Shown: positions 34,082-44,183, counted from the stretch's first letter. The stretch: 45,642 nt of DNA from Candidatus Competibacter phosphatis (GCF_012939995.1 NZ_SPMZ01000006.1:1-45642), one strand, 5' to 3'. Numbers and translations: made by a program. The notes: generated from the sequence alone by a model not told the origin.

Positions 34082-36124
34082 ATGATTGTCGGAATTCTAT
34101 CGCTGGTGTTGGGCTTGGGCGGGCTCATTTTTGCCGCATGGCTTTACAGGGGCATTGTCCGCCGCTCCACCGGTGACGAGTTGATGACTTCGATCGCCGC
34201 CGAAATCCAACTGGGGGCCATGACTTACCTGCGCGCCCAATACGTGAAAATTGGCATTTTCGCGTTGGTGGTGGCCATCCTGCTGGCCGTTTCCAAACAG
34301 CACGGTTTCGGCACCAGCATCGCATTCCTGACCGGTGCCCTGACCTCGGCGCTGGCCGGCCTGATCGGAATGCGGGCGGCAACCAAGGCCAACGTCCGTG
34401 TCACTGCGGCGGCGCGGGAGCACGGTGCCGGCGAGGCGCTACTGGTCGGGTTCAACGGCGGCGCGGTCATGGGTTTGGCCGTGGCCAGCTTCGGCCTGCT
34501 GGGCCTGGGCCTGTTTTTCACCGGGTTGTCGGACCAGTTCGCCATCAATCCGGAATCCGCCGCCACCATCTGGGGCTTTTCGATGGGCGCGTCCTCCATC
34601 GCCCTGTTCGCCCGAGTCGGCGGCGGTATCTTCACCAAAGCCGCCGACGTCGGGTCCGACCTGGTCGGCAAGGTCGAAGCCGGCATTCCCGAAGACGATC
34701 CGCGCAATCCGGGCGTAATCGCCGACAACGTGGGCGATAACGTCGGCGACATCGCCGGCATGGGCGCCGACATCTACGAATCGTATGTCGGCGCGATGGT
34801 CGCGGCGATCACTCTGGCCGCCACCTCCAGCGTTGCCGAATTGACCCACTATTTCGGGGCAGGCGTCAGCCGGCCGATGCTGCTGGCCCTGCCACTGGTG
34901 CTGGCGGGTATCGGCCTGCTCTCGTCGCTGGTCGGGATTTATGGAATGAGCGCCTTCAAGAAATACGGGCCGGAAAAGGCGCTGGCGATTTCGGAGTTCA
35001 GCTCCGCAGGGCTGTTTCTGATCCTCACGATGCTGGTCATGCTGCTGTTCGGCTACGGCTGGCCAGTGTACTTCGCCATTCTGGCCGGCAACCTGGCCGG
35101 CGTCGCCATTGGCCGCGTCGCCTGGTACTACACCTCGTCCAAGCCGGTGATGCGCATCATCCAAGCATCGAAGACCGGGCCGGCGACCAATATCATCAAT
35201 GGTCTCGCGGTGGGGATGGAAAGCTGCGCATTGCCGATCCTGATCATCGTGCTGGCCATCTTCGTCGCCTACCAGACCGCCGGCCAGTATGGGATTGCCA
35301 TCGCGGCGGTCGGGATGCTGGCGACCGCTGGCGTGACCATGACCATCGACGCTTCCGGCCCGATCTCCGACAACGCCGGCGGTATCGCCGAAATGTCGCA
35401 CCAACCCCCCGAAGTTCGCGCAATCACCGACGAACTCGACGCCATCGGCAATACCACCGCCGCCACGGGCAAGGGTTTTGCCATCGGTTCGGCGGCGTTG
35501 ACGGCGCTGGCGCTGTTCGTGGCCTACAAGGAAGCGGTCGAACTGGCTGTCGGTCATCCCGTGGCGATGGACATCACCGAACCACGGGTGGTGATCGGCG
35601 TCTTCCTGGGCGGGGTGGTGGTACTGCTGGCCGCAGCCATGACCATGAGTTCGGTGGGTCGAGCGGCCATGGAGATGGTCACCGAGATCCGCCGCCAGTT
35701 CCGCGAAATACCGGGGCTTTTACAGGGCACCGCCAAGCCGGATACGGCGCGCTGCGTGACGATCTCGACCGACGCCGCGCTGCGCGAAATGATCCCGCCG
35801 GGGCTCATGGCGGTGATCGCGCCGGTGATCGTCGGTTTCTTCTTCGGACCGGTGGCGCTGGGGGGCATGCTACTGGGCGCCCTGCTGACCGGCATGACCA
35901 TGGCGCTGCTGATGTCCAACGCTGGCGGTGCCTGGGACAACGCCAAGAAAGCGATCGAGGCCGGCAAGCTGGAAGGCTCGCGCAAGGGCGGCGATGCGCA
36001 CGCGGCGGCGGTGATCGGCGATACCGTGGGCGACCCCTTCAAGGACACCAGCGGCCCGGCCATGAACATCCTGGTCAAGCTGCTTTCCATCGTTTCGCTG
36101 ATTCTGGTGCCTTTCATCACCTGA
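34082..36124 (+). CDS. hppA: K+-dependent membrane-bound pyrophosphatase
   Basis: 680 residues, about 16 membrane helices. It hydrolyses pyrophosphate and pumps H+ and/or Na+. The catalytic loop is [20 protein letters not shown] followed by [22 protein letters not shown]. The stretch [12 protein letters not shown] has Ala and Gly where K+-independent enzymes have Lys and Thr, so this is the K+-dependent subfamily, some members of which pump Na+. ATG 34082 has GGAGGGAG 6-12 bp upstream; an upstream ATG at 34040 would add 14 non-hydrophobic residues and is unlikely. A long palindrome follows the stop. Confidence 0.96.
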   Translation: MIVGILSLVLGLGGLIFAAWLYRGIVRRSTGDELMTSIAAEIQLGAMTYLRAQYVKIGIFALVVAILLAVSKQHGFGTSIAFLTGALTSALAGLIGMRAATKANVRVTAAAREHGAGEALLVGFNGGAVMGLAVASFGLLGLGLFFTGLSDQFAINPESAATIWGFSMGASSIALFARVGGGIFTKAADVGSDLVGKVEAGIPEDDPRNPGVIADNVGDNVGDIAGMGADIYESYVGAMVAAITLAATSSVAELTHYFGAGVSRPMLLALPLVLAGIGLLSSLVGIYGMSAFKKYGPEKALAISEFSSAGLFLILTMLVMLLFGYGWPVYFAILAGNLAGVAIGRVAWYYTSSKPVMRIIQASKTGPATNIINGLAVGMESCALPILIIVLAIFVAYQTAGQYGIAIAAVGMLATAGVTMTIDASGPISDNAGGIAEMSHQPPEVRAITDELDAIGNTTAATGKGFAIGSAALTALALFVAYKEAVELAVGHPVAMDITEPRVVIGVFLGGVVVLLAAAMTMSSVGRAAMEMVTEIRRQFREIPGLLQGTAKPDTARCVTISTDAALREMIPPGLMAVIAPVIVGFFFGPVALGGMLLGALLTGMTMALLMSNAGGAWDNAKKAIEAGKLEGSRKGGDAHAAAVIGDTVGDPFKDTSGPAMNILVKLLSIVSLILVPFIT

Positions 36125-36166
36125 GGCGAGGAGAACGGAACCGCCGCGCCCGTCCGGGATCGAAGC

Positions 36167-36208
36167 GCGGTGACCGGCCGGAGCGGTTTTGCTCCGGCCG
36201 GTCACCGC
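36167..36208. terminator. Bidirectional terminator-like palindrome
   Basis: GCGGTGACCGGCCGGAGC (36167-36184) and its perfect complement (36191-36208) flank a GGTTTT loop: an 18-bp perfect stem between convergent hppA and the dehalogenase gene. There is no T-tract on either side, so it may work by stem strength or by protecting RNA 3' ends. Confidence 0.65.
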
Positions 36209-36232
36209 AATCCGGATCTCCGGTAAGGGGGC

Positions 36233-36931
36233 TTACGTCGGCTGGCCAGCGAACCAGTCCGCCAGTTCGTCCAGGCGGCTGACCACCACATCCGGTTCGA
36301 CATCCCAGGGATCGAACACCGCCTCGGGCTGCCGCCGGACCCAGGCGGCCCGCAAACCGGCGGCCTTGGCGCCGATCACATCCCAGGCGTTGCTGGACAC
36401 CAGCCAGGTGTCGCCCGGCGCGTGCCCGGCCCGCCGCGCCAGATAGGCATAGACCGCCGGATCGGGCTTGAACGTGCGCAGATCGTCCACACTGACCACA
36501 TCCTCCAGATACGGCAATACCCCGGCGTTGCTCAGCAACGCGCGAATGCTGACCTCCACCCCGTTGGTAAAAGCCATCAACCGATGGTCTTGGGCCTTGA
36601 GCGCGGTCAGGGCGGCAGTGACTTCAGGAAAGGTCGGCAGGTAAAGATAGGTCTCCAGCAATCGGCCCTGATCGGATTCCGGCAAGTCGCAGCGCAGCGC
36701 CTGCTGGGTATAAAGCAGCGCCTGCCGGGTACAGGCGTCGAAATCCACGTAGCGCTGCATCAGACCGCGCCGGAACGAGTATTCCAACTGTTTGGTCCGC
36801 CACAGTTCGGCAAACCGGACGGCCTGTTCGCCGACCAGCGCTTGCAGGGGTTCGGCCAAGGCCAGCGGATCCACCAACGTGCCGTAGACATCGAATCCCA
36901 AGGCGTAGGTTCTTTCCACGTTCAACTCCAT
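36233..36931 (-). CDS. Haloacid dehalogenase type II-like hydrolase
   Basis: 232 residues of the HAD superfamily. Motif I YALGFDVYGTLVDP carries the nucleophilic Asp. LMAFTNG is motif II (Thr where L-2-haloacid dehalogenases have Ser), TFKPDPAVYAYL has the motif III Lys and the Tyr, and VSSNAWDVIGAKAAGL is motif IV with the Ser-x-Asn-x-x-Asp set of that group. KQLEYSFRRGLMQRYVDF contains the Arg used for halide binding. L-2-haloacid dehalogenase activity is plausible, but the physiological substrate is unproven. It is convergent with hppA. Confidence 0.88.
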   Translation of the reverse strand: MELNVERTYALGFDVYGTLVDPLALAEPLQALVGEQAVRFAELWRTKQLEYSFRRGLMQRYVDFDACTRQALLYTQQALRCDLPESDQGRLLETYLYLPTFPEVTAALTALKAQDHRLMAFTNGVEVSIRALLSNAGVLPYLEDVVSVDDLRTFKPDPAVYAYLARRAGHAPGDTWLVSSNAWDVIGAKAAGLRAAWVRRQPEAVFDPWDVEPDVVVSRLDELADWFAGQPT

Positions 36932-37001
36932 CTTCCTCGTCTGAAGGGCTTGCCGTCGTCGTGTCCGCCCCGGATATGCTCCTCGCGAATCGCTGCCCGG
37001 C

Positions 37002-37385
37002 CTAACCCGCCCGTACGACCGCGATCACCCACAGCAACCAAGCCAGCAGAAAGCTCGTCCCGCCCAGCGGGGTGATGGCGCCCAACCAGCGGATACCGCT
37101 GAGGGCAAGCGCATACAAACTGCCCGAAAACAGCAACAGGCCCACAATCATTAGGATGCCCGAACCACGCAGCAGCGCCGTCGGCGGCACATGCGACATC
37201 AGCAGCCCAACCGCCAGCAATCCCAGGGCATGATAGAAATGATAGTTCACCGCGGTTTCGTAAATGGCCATGAGGTCGGGCGCCAGCGTCTTTTTCAGAG
37301 CGTGCGCGCCGAACGCGCCCATCATCACCGCCAGCAGCATCCCACAGCCGCCCAGTATCAAGAACACCTTTGCCCATACCGACAT
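37002..37385 (-). CDS. DUF423 inner-membrane protein
   Basis: 127 residues from ATG 37385 (MSVWAKVFLILGGCGMLLAV). Four membrane helices with the family marks MMGAFGAHALKKTL, YHFYHALGLLAVGLL, LFSGSLYALALSG and WLGAITPLGGTSFLLAW. Widespread YgdD-like protein of unknown function. Upstream in-frame codons to 37451 are not hydrophobic and are left out. Confidence 0.9.
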   Translation of the reverse strand: MSVWAKVFLILGGCGMLLAVMMGAFGAHALKKTLAPDLMAIYETAVNYHFYHALGLLAVGLLMSHVPPTALLRGSGILMIVGLLLFSGSLYALALSGIRWLGAITPLGGTSFLLAWLLWVIAVVRAG

Positions 37386-37546
37386 CGCGACCCTCCACGG
37401 AACTCGCCTGACAGGCAGTTCGCCCGGGCTCTCGCCAACCACTCTCGCCATCGATCATACCCCAAAGCGCCCCACCGGCTAAATTCCCTGGGCGCGAACG
37501 TGCCGGGCCAACGGCCGTGCAAAACCATGCCTCAGGCAGCACGGCC

Positions 37547-38233
37547 TCAGCGATAGCCGATGATGCGCGTCTCGCTGTTCCACTCACCGAAAAACGGCTT
37601 GCCCTCCGCCTGCAGGACCAGTTGCCGGTTTTGCGGCATCGGCAGCCAAACGTTGTCGGAATTGTAGCCCCACCCTGCCTGCGACTGGCCGGTGGCGTAC
37701 AGGTAAAACGACACCTCGCGGCCGCCATCCGGCGCCACCGCCACTCGAAACCGATGGGGTCCCCCCTCGACGTAGCCAGTGGCGACTTGCGCATACACCA
37801 GAATTTCGCGCGCCGAATCCGGAATGGTGGTGGGGATCGGGAACACGACCTGTTTGCCGACCCCTTCGGGAAACGCGCCCAAGGGCACATCGACCGATCG
37901 ATACGCCTTCCAGATCGCATCGTCGACCACGCTCACCGGCCTCGCCACCACAGCGGGCTTTTCCACCTTGCGCCGCAGAGCGGCGACACTCTCCCGTGTG
38001 CCCTGGATGTCGCGGCCGACTTCGGCCAGCGACTGATCGAGCGTCACCCACTGTTCTCGCCGCTGTTCGACGATCTGCCGTTCCAGCGCCGCCAACCGGG
38101 TATCGAGCGCCGTCAACCTCGCCTCCAATACGGCTTGTCCCACCGGCGGCTCCGGTTCCGGTTCCAGCGTCGCGCAGCCTGCCGCCAGCATCCCGCTCAG
38201 GACGGACAACACCCAGATCCGTAGCAACTTCAT
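37547..38233 (-). CDS. Lipoprotein with coiled coil
   Basis: 228 residues from ATG 38233. Signal MKLLRIWVLSVLSGMLAAGC with lipobox LAAGC. Next comes a Pro/Glu linker, a coiled coil of about 60 residues (VLEARLTALDTRLAALERQI) and a C-terminal beta domain (REILVYAQVATGYVEGGPHR, WGYNSDNVWLPMPQNRQLVL) of a kind seen in bacterial surface proteins. No named family. It is divergent from the VWA gene; the 142-bp gap contains a weak promoter-like TTGCAA...TATATT for the plus strand. Confidence 0.75.
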   Translation of the reverse strand: MKLLRIWVLSVLSGMLAAGCATLEPEPEPPVGQAVLEARLTALDTRLAALERQIVEQRREQWVTLDQSLAEVGRDIQGTRESVAALRRKVEKPAVVARPVSVVDDAIWKAYRSVDVPLGAFPEGVGKQVVFPIPTTIPDSAREILVYAQVATGYVEGGPHRFRVAVAPDGGREVSFYLYATGQSQAGWGYNSDNVWLPMPQNRQLVLQAEGKPFFGEWNSETRIIGYR

Positions 38234-38375
38234 GTCATTTTCCCGATCGCTTTCCATTGGAATGAATCAAGCATTATAGCGACCGAGCCATAGTGATTCC
38301 CGTTCGCTTGCAACCACTGCGGATAGGGTATATTTCACGCAGTTTCACCAGTGTTTCCCGAGAGGAACCCCCAGG

Positions 38376-39071
38376 ATGAACGAACTCGATCTGTCCCGAC
38401 AAACCCCGTTCGGCGCGGATTTCAGCGTCGCCGAATTCGCCGACAACCCGGAGCCGCGCTGTCCCTGCGTGCTGCTGCTGGACAACTCCTGGTCCATGAG
38501 CGGCCACCCGATCGCCGAACTCAACGAAGGACTGGCCACCTTCAAGGACGAACTGCTGGCCGACAGCTTGGCGGCCAAGCGGGTCGAAATCGCCATCGTC
38601 AGCTTCGGTCCGGTCCAGGTGGTCAACGAATTTCAGACCGCCGAGCACTTCACGCCGCCGCAACTGACGGCGCGCAAGGATACGCCCATGGGCCAGGCGA
38701 TCATCCAAGGGCTGGAATTGCTGGATCAGCGCAAGGCGCTGTACCGCGAGCACGGTATCCCTTTCTTTCGTCCCTGGGTGTTCCTGATCACCGACGGCAG
38801 CCCCACCGACGACTGGAAGGCCGCCGCTCGGGAAGTCCGCAAGGGCGAGGAAAACCGCGCCTTCGCCTTCTTCGCGGTCGGGGTCGAGGGCGCCAACCTG
38901 GATATCCTTCAGCAAATTTCCGCGCGTCAGCCGCTGCGCTTGAAGGGACTGCGATTCCGCGAAATGTTCCAATGGCTGTCCAACTCGATGCGCTCGGTGT
39001 CGCGCTCGGTGCCAGGCACCGAAGTACCGCTGGGCAATCCCACAGCGCCCGATGGTTGGGCCTCGGTGTGA
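38376..39071 (+). CDS. yegL: TerY/YegL-like VWA domain protein
   Basis: 231 residues, one von Willebrand A domain covering nearly the whole protein. The MIDAS motif is [11 protein letters not shown] (DxSxS-like: Asp-Asn-Ser-Trp-Ser), with further metal ligands in KDTPMGQAI (Thr) and [12 protein letters not shown] (Asp). Preceded by GAGAGGAACCCCCAGG. First gene of a VWA-PP2C-kinase set whose genes overlap (GTGTGA; then 17 bp), so they form a tight operon. The same trio occurs as yegL-yegK-yegI in Escherichia coli and as the TerY-P triad in tellurium/stress loci. Likely an assembly or scaffold factor whose state is set by the kinase and phosphatase. Confidence 0.88.
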   Translation: MNELDLSRQTPFGADFSVAEFADNPEPRCPCVLLLDNSWSMSGHPIAELNEGLATFKDELLADSLAAKRVEIAIVSFGPVQVVNEFQTAEHFTPPQLTARKDTPMGQAIIQGLELLDQRKALYREHGIPFFRPWVFLITDGSPTDDWKAAAREVRKGEENRAFAFFAVGVEGANLDILQQISARQPLRLKGLRFREMFQWLSNSMRSVSRSVPGTEVPLGNPTAPDGWASV

Positions 39072-40042
39072 ACGAATCGGACGGCTGGCGCTATGTCCAT
39101 GCCAGCGTGGCGGGCGTGGCGCACCTCGCCGAAGGGATCGGCTGCCAGGATGCCTGCGCGGCCCAACTACTGCCCGGACCGGAATCGGGTCCCGTGCTGG
39201 TGCTGGCCGCCACCGATGGCGCCGGCAGCGCCAGCCTCTCTGGCGTCGGCGCCGAGTTGGCCTGCCAGACCCTGCTGGTCGAATGCGCGGCCTGGCTGGC
39301 GGCGGCTCCCATCGACGGGGATTGGACGCCGACCGTGGCCGAAAAACTGTTCCAACAGGTTCGAAACGCGCTGGAGCGTCTCGCAACGGACATGGAGCAA
39401 CCGATCCGGGAATTCGCCTGCACCCTGCTGGGTGCGGTGGTGACCACCGGCCGCGCGCTGTTTTTGCAAATCGGTGACGGCGCCATCGTGGTCGGCACCC
39501 CGGACGAGGACTATCGGCCAGTGTTCTGGCCACAGGGCGGCGAATATGCCAACGAGACTTACTTCGTCACCGATACCGACGCCGCCGCCCATCTGGAATG
39601 TGCGATCCTGACCGAACCCATCGTTGAAATCGCGCTACTGACCGACGGCCTGCAACGGCTGGCGCTGCACTATCAAACCCGTCAGGCCCACCAACCGTTT
39701 TTCCGTCCCTTGTTCCAGCGCTTGCGCGAACACCCCGAACCCGGTTGTCCGACGGTGCTGGTGACCGCGCTGGAACGCCTGCTGGCCAGCCCAGCCATCA
39801 ACCAGCGCACCCACGACGACAAAACCCTGATCCTGGCCACCCGGCTAGCGGCGACACGGTCCGTCGAGGGCGCCACCGATACCGGCATCGACCCTCTCCC
39901 TCCAGCCGCCGCCCCCAACGGCACGGGAGAACCGGCCAGCGACCCCGCAAGAACGCTCTACCCCACCGCCGGGGAAGACGGGGGCGAAGCAGCATCCCCC
40001 GAATCCGCGCTCCGGGACGAATCCGGTGACGAGGCTGTATAG
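39068..40042 (+). CDS. yegK: PP2C-like Ser/Thr phosphatase of the triad
   Basis: 324 residues from GTG 39068, overlapping the VWA stop by 4 bp. PP2C marks: [32 protein letters not shown] (metal-binding DGAG), [24 protein letters not shown] and [11 protein letters not shown] at the end of the fold (about 260). The last 50 residues are a Pro/Ala/Glu-rich tail. The open frame extends back into the VWA gene to 38351, but that part is a shadow. Expected to reverse phosphorylation by the kinase encoded next. Confidence 0.86.
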   Translation: MNESDGWRYVHASVAGVAHLAEGIGCQDACAAQLLPGPESGPVLVLAATDGAGSASLSGVGAELACQTLLVECAAWLAAAPIDGDWTPTVAEKLFQQVRNALERLATDMEQPIREFACTLLGAVVTTGRALFLQIGDGAIVVGTPDEDYRPVFWPQGGEYANETYFVTDTDAAAHLECAILTEPIVEIALLTDGLQRLALHYQTRQAHQPFFRPLFQRLREHPEPGCPTVLVTALERLLASPAINQRTHDDKTLILATRLAATRSVEGATDTGIDPLPPAAAPNGTGEPASDPARTLYPTAGEDGGEAASPESALRDESGDEAV

Positions 40043-42033
40043 CGGCGCTGGCCACCTCGTCGAACCGGGCAAGGCACTGGGGCGTGGTGGCGAAGGCGCG
40101 GTCCATGACATCGTCGGCCGACCGGGCTTCGTCGCCAAGATCTACCATCAGGCGGTCGGCGCCGACAAGGCGCTCAAACTGGAAGGGATGGCCCGGCAAG
40201 CCCATCCCAGCCTGCTGGAAATCGCCGCCTGGCCGGTGGACGTGCTGCGCGCCCAGCCGACCGGCCCGATTTGTGGCTTCGTCATGCCCAAGGTCAGCGG
40301 CTATCAGGAAATCCACAGCCTGTACGGTCCCGCGCACCGCAAGCGGGCCTTCCCGCAAGCCGACTGGTCCTTTCTGGTCCATGCCGCCCGCAATCTGGCC
40401 AGCGCGTTCGAGACCATCCACGCTCGCGGCCACGTCATCGGCGACGTCAATCCCGGCAACGTGGTGATCTCGGCCCAGGCGCTGGTCAAACTGATCGATT
40501 GCGACTCCTTCCAGATCGACACCGGCAACCGACTGTTCCCCTGCGACGTCGGCGTACCGCAGTTCACTGCGCCGGAATTGCAGGACCGGCCGTTTCACGG
40601 ACTGCGGCGCACCCCGGACCACGACGCCTTCGGTCTGGCCTTGCTGTGTTTTCACCTGCTGTTCATGGGGCGCCACCCCTTCGCCGGCCGCTATCGGGGC
40701 AAGGGCGACATGCCGATCGAGCGCGCCATCAAGGAATACCGGTTCGCCTTCGGTCAGCACGCCGCCGCCCGCTCGATGGAGTCGCCGCCGCACACCCTGC
40801 CATTCACCGCCCTGCCGCATCCGATCGCGCATCTGTTCGAACGCGCCTTCGCGCCCCCCAACCCGGCCCAGCGGCGGCCTTCCGCCCGCGAGTGGCTGTT
40901 GGCGCTGGAACAGCTCGGTGGCGAGTTGCGCACCTGCCGGCACAGCGCCTTGCACAAATACCCGCAACGGTCGCCGGCCTGTCCATGGTGTACGTTGGAG
41001 CAGACCAGCGGAACCCTGTTTTTCGTGCCACCGGCCCATCAATCGGCGGCTGGCGGCTCTGGCGCCGGCCTCGGCGACACCGATCTGGAACCGATCTGGA
41101 ACCGCATCCTGGCGGTGGAGCCACCGACGGATGAGGAGCCACCGGCACCGGCCTCGACGCCACTGACGCCGATCACCCCCCACCCCGCTACCGGAGCCGC
41201 TGCGCCTGATCCGCCATCGCAACGTGCTCAAGACGGCAGCCATCGCCGGCATCGCCCTAGTGGTGACGTCGATCCACCCGCAATTGAGCTGGCTGTGGCT
41301 GCCGCTGGCGGCCGTCGCTTGGTCGCTGACCCGAGACAACGCGGCGCGGCGGGAACGGCAGCGCCGCCGCATGGCGCTGCTGGCCGCCCGCCGGGAGCTG
41401 ATGGATCTGCGGGCGGCCTGGCAACGGCACGCCACCGCACAACCCTTCGCCGACAAGCTGCAAGCACTGCGCGAACTGCGCGAGCGCCACCGCAAGCTGG
41501 ACGCCGAATACCAACGCGATCTGCGACAACTGGAAACCGGCCAGCGCCAGCTTCAGTTGCAAGCGTTTCTGGAGGGTCACTTCGTCGATGCGGCCCGGAT
41601 TGCCGGATTGCGCGCCACCGACCGAATGGCGCTGGAATCCTACGGCATCGAAACCGCCGCCGACGTCACCCCGGCCGCGATCCAGGCGGTGCCCGGTTTT
41701 GGTCGACACTTGGGCCAGCAGCGCTATGCGGCGCTGTTGGCTTGGCGTCAGACCCTGGAGCGCCAGTTCCGTTACGATCCCGACAAGGGTGCCGCCAATC
41801 CGACTGCCGTCGCCAACCTACGCCAGCAACACGCCCAACAACGGCAACAGATCGAACGGGAACTGCTGGCGGGTCCCGAAGAACTGTCTAGAATCAAGGC
41901 AGACATCCTCAAGCAGCGCGCCCAGCTCAACATCGCTCTGATCCGCCAAGCGATGCGGGAAGCGCAGGCGCAGGCCGACCTGCGGGTTTTCTATCCCGAT
42001 CTCGGCATTTTCTGGCGGCGCAACGGCGGCTAG
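40026..42033 (+). CDS. yegI: YegI-like protein kinase with helix-hairpin-helix C-terminus, one frameshift
   Basis: Reconstructed length about 668 residues from GTG 40026. Kinase domain (about 1-300): GKALGRGGEGAVHDIV loop, VAKIYH lysine, GHVIGDVNPGNVVIS catalytic loop, LIDCDSFQID (DFG equivalent DCD), and APELQDRPF activation end. A zinc-binding CRHSALHKYPQRSPACPWC follows (about 305-325). The frame breaks at a C6 run (41176-41181); with five C, TPTPLPEPLRLIRHRNVLKT continues. After one or two helices (LVVTSIHPQLSWLWLPLAAV) comes a coiled coil and a helix-hairpin-helix unit (YGIETAADVTPAAIQAVPGF). This is the E. coli YegI architecture. The extra C is probably an error. Confidence 0.86.
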
Positions 42034-42056
42034 ACGATTGTGGCGAAGAGGTTCTG

Positions 42057-42677
42057 ATGGGCAGACGCAACGAGCACACGCGCGAGGAACTCCGACAGAT
42101 CGCCCTGGAGGCCGCCGAGGAACTGGTCGCCGCACAGGGGCTGTCCGGCTTGAGTACCCGCAAGGTGGCCGCCCGCATCGGGTATACGGTCGGCAGCCTG
42201 TACATGATCTTTCGCAACCTCGACGACCTGATTGCGCAGATGAACGAACGAACGCTGGATGCGCTGCACACGCGACTGGTCGCCGCCGTTGCCGGACAGC
42301 CACCGCCGGCCGTCGCCATTCGGGCCTTGGCTCAAGGTTACATTGCCTTCGCGCTGAACGAACCCAATCGCTGGCTGGCAATTTACCAGCACCGCTTGCC
42401 GGAGGGGGAAACCGTGCCGGATTCCTTCAGCGAGAAAGTGGCACGGATGTTCGCGCTGGTGCAGCAACAACTCATGTTGCTATGTCCCCAACGACCGCCG
42501 GACGACAGCATCCTGGCCTCCCGCGCGCTGTGGAGCGGCATTCACGGCATCTGCATTCTCGGCCTGGGTCAGAAACTGGAAGCCGTCGGCGGTCATTCGA
42601 TCGAGGAGGTGGCCGGCTCGCTGTTGGACCATTATCTGACCGGCTTCGCCTTGCCTCGGCAGCCCACCCCTTCGTGA
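42057..42677 (+). CDS. TetR-family transcriptional regulator
   Basis: 206 residues, starting 23 bp after the kinase gene. The N-terminal helix-turn-helix is ELRQIALEAAEELVAAQGLS followed by GLSTRKVAARIGYTVGSLYM and FRNLDDLI. The C-terminal domain has the WHG-type pattern (AIRALAQGYIAFALNEPNRW, LWSGIHGICILGLG). Position suggests it could be read with, or control, the kinase triad, but the ligand and target are unknown. ATG 42057 (MGRRNEHTREELRQ) is the natural start. Confidence 0.88.
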   Translation: MGRRNEHTREELRQIALEAAEELVAAQGLSGLSTRKVAARIGYTVGSLYMIFRNLDDLIAQMNERTLDALHTRLVAAVAGQPPPAVAIRALAQGYIAFALNEPNRWLAIYQHRLPEGETVPDSFSEKVARMFALVQQQLMLLCPQRPPDDSILASRALWSGIHGICILGLGQKLEAVGGHSIEEVAGSLLDHYLTGFALPRQPTPS

Positions 42678-43266
42678 CCCGCCGCCCGCCGCCAAGGCCA
42701 CGCTGTTCGCTTTCCCGCCATGCGGGACACACCACGTACACCGCTTCGCCCCATGACAGCCATGCCACCGTTGCTGACGGATGCCGGCGCGGCTGGGCGG
42801 CATCGCCCGCCGCCGTCCGTTACCGCTCATCCGCCGACCATGTTGCCGCCGCACTGCTTGAGCGCGCCTCCCGGCACCAGCCGCCTTCGCCGCCAGCAGC
42901 TTGGCCGGCAACTAAACTGTCGAGGTAAGGTTATGCTTGTGACAGAAGTCCCGTTAATAGCGCCACCACGAAGTGATAGGGCAGACGCTGTCTAGCCAGG
43001 AGACTCGTTGTGTCAACCACGCCGTGCCTCGTAGTGATAGGTAAGTTCCGGAGAACGGCAAGCCTGGTGGGATTTTCAGGGTGGCGAGGTCAGCACTGAA
43101 TGGGTATGCCGCTAATAAAGATTAGCTAGATCAAATAGTTGTTGTCAATCATCACAAATTCTGGTAGATATGCAGAAACCGTATAATCACTTGCAGTGCG
43201 GACGCTTCGCGCCCGCACTGCGGGGCGGGGGATTGCAATCCGCAGGGTTGATTGGCACTCTGCGCC
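42678..43266. other. Gene-poor transition from core to AT-rich island
   Basis: About 590 bp without a gene I can support. The first 240 bp are GC-rich and contain only shadow frames. From about 42920 composition drops. Two short related strings, CACGAAGTGATAGGG (42966-42980) and CTCGTAGTGATAGGT (43027-43041), lie 61 bp apart. A strong hairpin GCAGTGCGGACGC-ttc-GCGCCCGCACTGC is at 43193-43221. It may hold remnants of further cassettes. Confidence 0.4.
43142..43187 (+). promoter_or_regulatory. Candidate promoter(s) before the plus-strand cassette
   Basis: TTGTCA (43142-43147), 17 bp, TAGATA (43165-43170) is one candidate. A perfect TATAAT (43182-43187) with a poor -35 is a second. Both point toward the attC at 43267 and the gene at 43388. 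Integron cassette promoters have this kind of spacing, but no integrase or attI is recognised beside it. Confidence 0.35.
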
Positions 43267-43351
43267 GCACAACCACGCGGATCAAGCCAACATCGGCCGT
43301 CAAAGCCTTCGGCTTTTCCGGCCTCGCGGCTTATCCGCCGTCCCGTTATGC
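43267..43351 (+). other. attC recombination site, plus orientation
   Basis: R'' GCACAAC (43267-43273), 5' arm CACGCGGATCAAGCC, central hairpin AAAGCCTTCGGCTTT, 3' arm GGCTTATCCGCCG, R' GTTATGC (43345-43351). GCGGAT-C-AAGCC pairs with GGCTTATCCGC leaving one bulged C, which fixes the orientation as plus. 85 bp, a normal attC length. It precedes the gene at 43388 by 37 bp. Confidence 0.75.
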
Positions 43352-44183
43352 GCTAAAAATAGTCATTGGTGCAGAAGAGGTGCAGGAATGGAAGATGAAT
43401 CTAGCCAAGGAATAAAGAATATTCAGATACATGCGACTACTAGGTATCCGATTGTTTCCGCTTATGAATTTGAGTTCCTGAAAACAGAAAAAGAGATTCA
43501 GTCCCTGTTAAAGCCATGCACAATCTACTTTATTCTGCAACGTCCGCTGATTTACATTGAAAACTTCACTGCAAAAGACGGAATTATTAAATTCAATGTA
43601 AACGATGATCGTAATACGCCACCTCTAAATTGTAGTTTTGTGCCATCAGAAAATGGAATTGGTAACCCTGAAGAAGAATTTCTAATCAATGCTCAGTTTT
43701 ATAAAAAAGACAGCGGATTCGTCTCAGCCATTTAATGACATGGCTGGGTTCAAAATATTCACAGTGAATGAAGAGTTCTTGGTTTGGTTTAGTCCTCAAA
43801 AGTTCATGTATGAATACTTTTCGAGGAGCATAAAGGCTGAAATTAGCGGCAACATCAAGGATTACTTAGATTACACGGTTCACTATATCGGGAAAGCGTT
43901 CTCGCAAGATATTTGGAAAAGGCTTACAGGTCATCACAAGATGCAAAAAAATTCTGACCTTGGAAGACTCGCTCAACACCAGGGCACTGAAAGCTCCGTT
44001 TGAAATATCGCTCCTATTATTGGACATAGATGGATTTGATGAGGCCAATATATTCCCATTGTTCGATTTTGCCGTACCAAAAGGAATAGAACCTATTGTT
44101 CATCACTTTGATTTTTGAAGATGACAATGACTTGTTTGAAAACTACCATACTCCAAATCTCTCTCCAAGATCGGAAGAGCTTA

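Noticed and set aside
38351..39067. N-terminal extension of the PP2C frame back to 38351
   Set aside because: That part is antisense-like, Arg-rich translation of the VWA gene in another frame; GTG 39068 with a 4-bp overlap is the credible start.
42480..42911. 143-codon minus-strand frame overlapping the TetR gene end
   Set aside because: Mostly antisense to the TetR gene and Arg/Gly/Ala-rich; no motif or ribosome-binding site.
42930..43140. Group II intron fragment near the right attC
   Set aside because: Group IIC introns do target attC sites, but I could not find a GUGYG start, a domain V hairpin or any reverse transcriptase sequence.
43170..43415. Plus-strand frame of 81 codons before the right-island gene
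   Set aside because: It runs through the attC hairpin; translations across attC sites commonly give this kind of KAFGFSGLAAYPPSR peptide.
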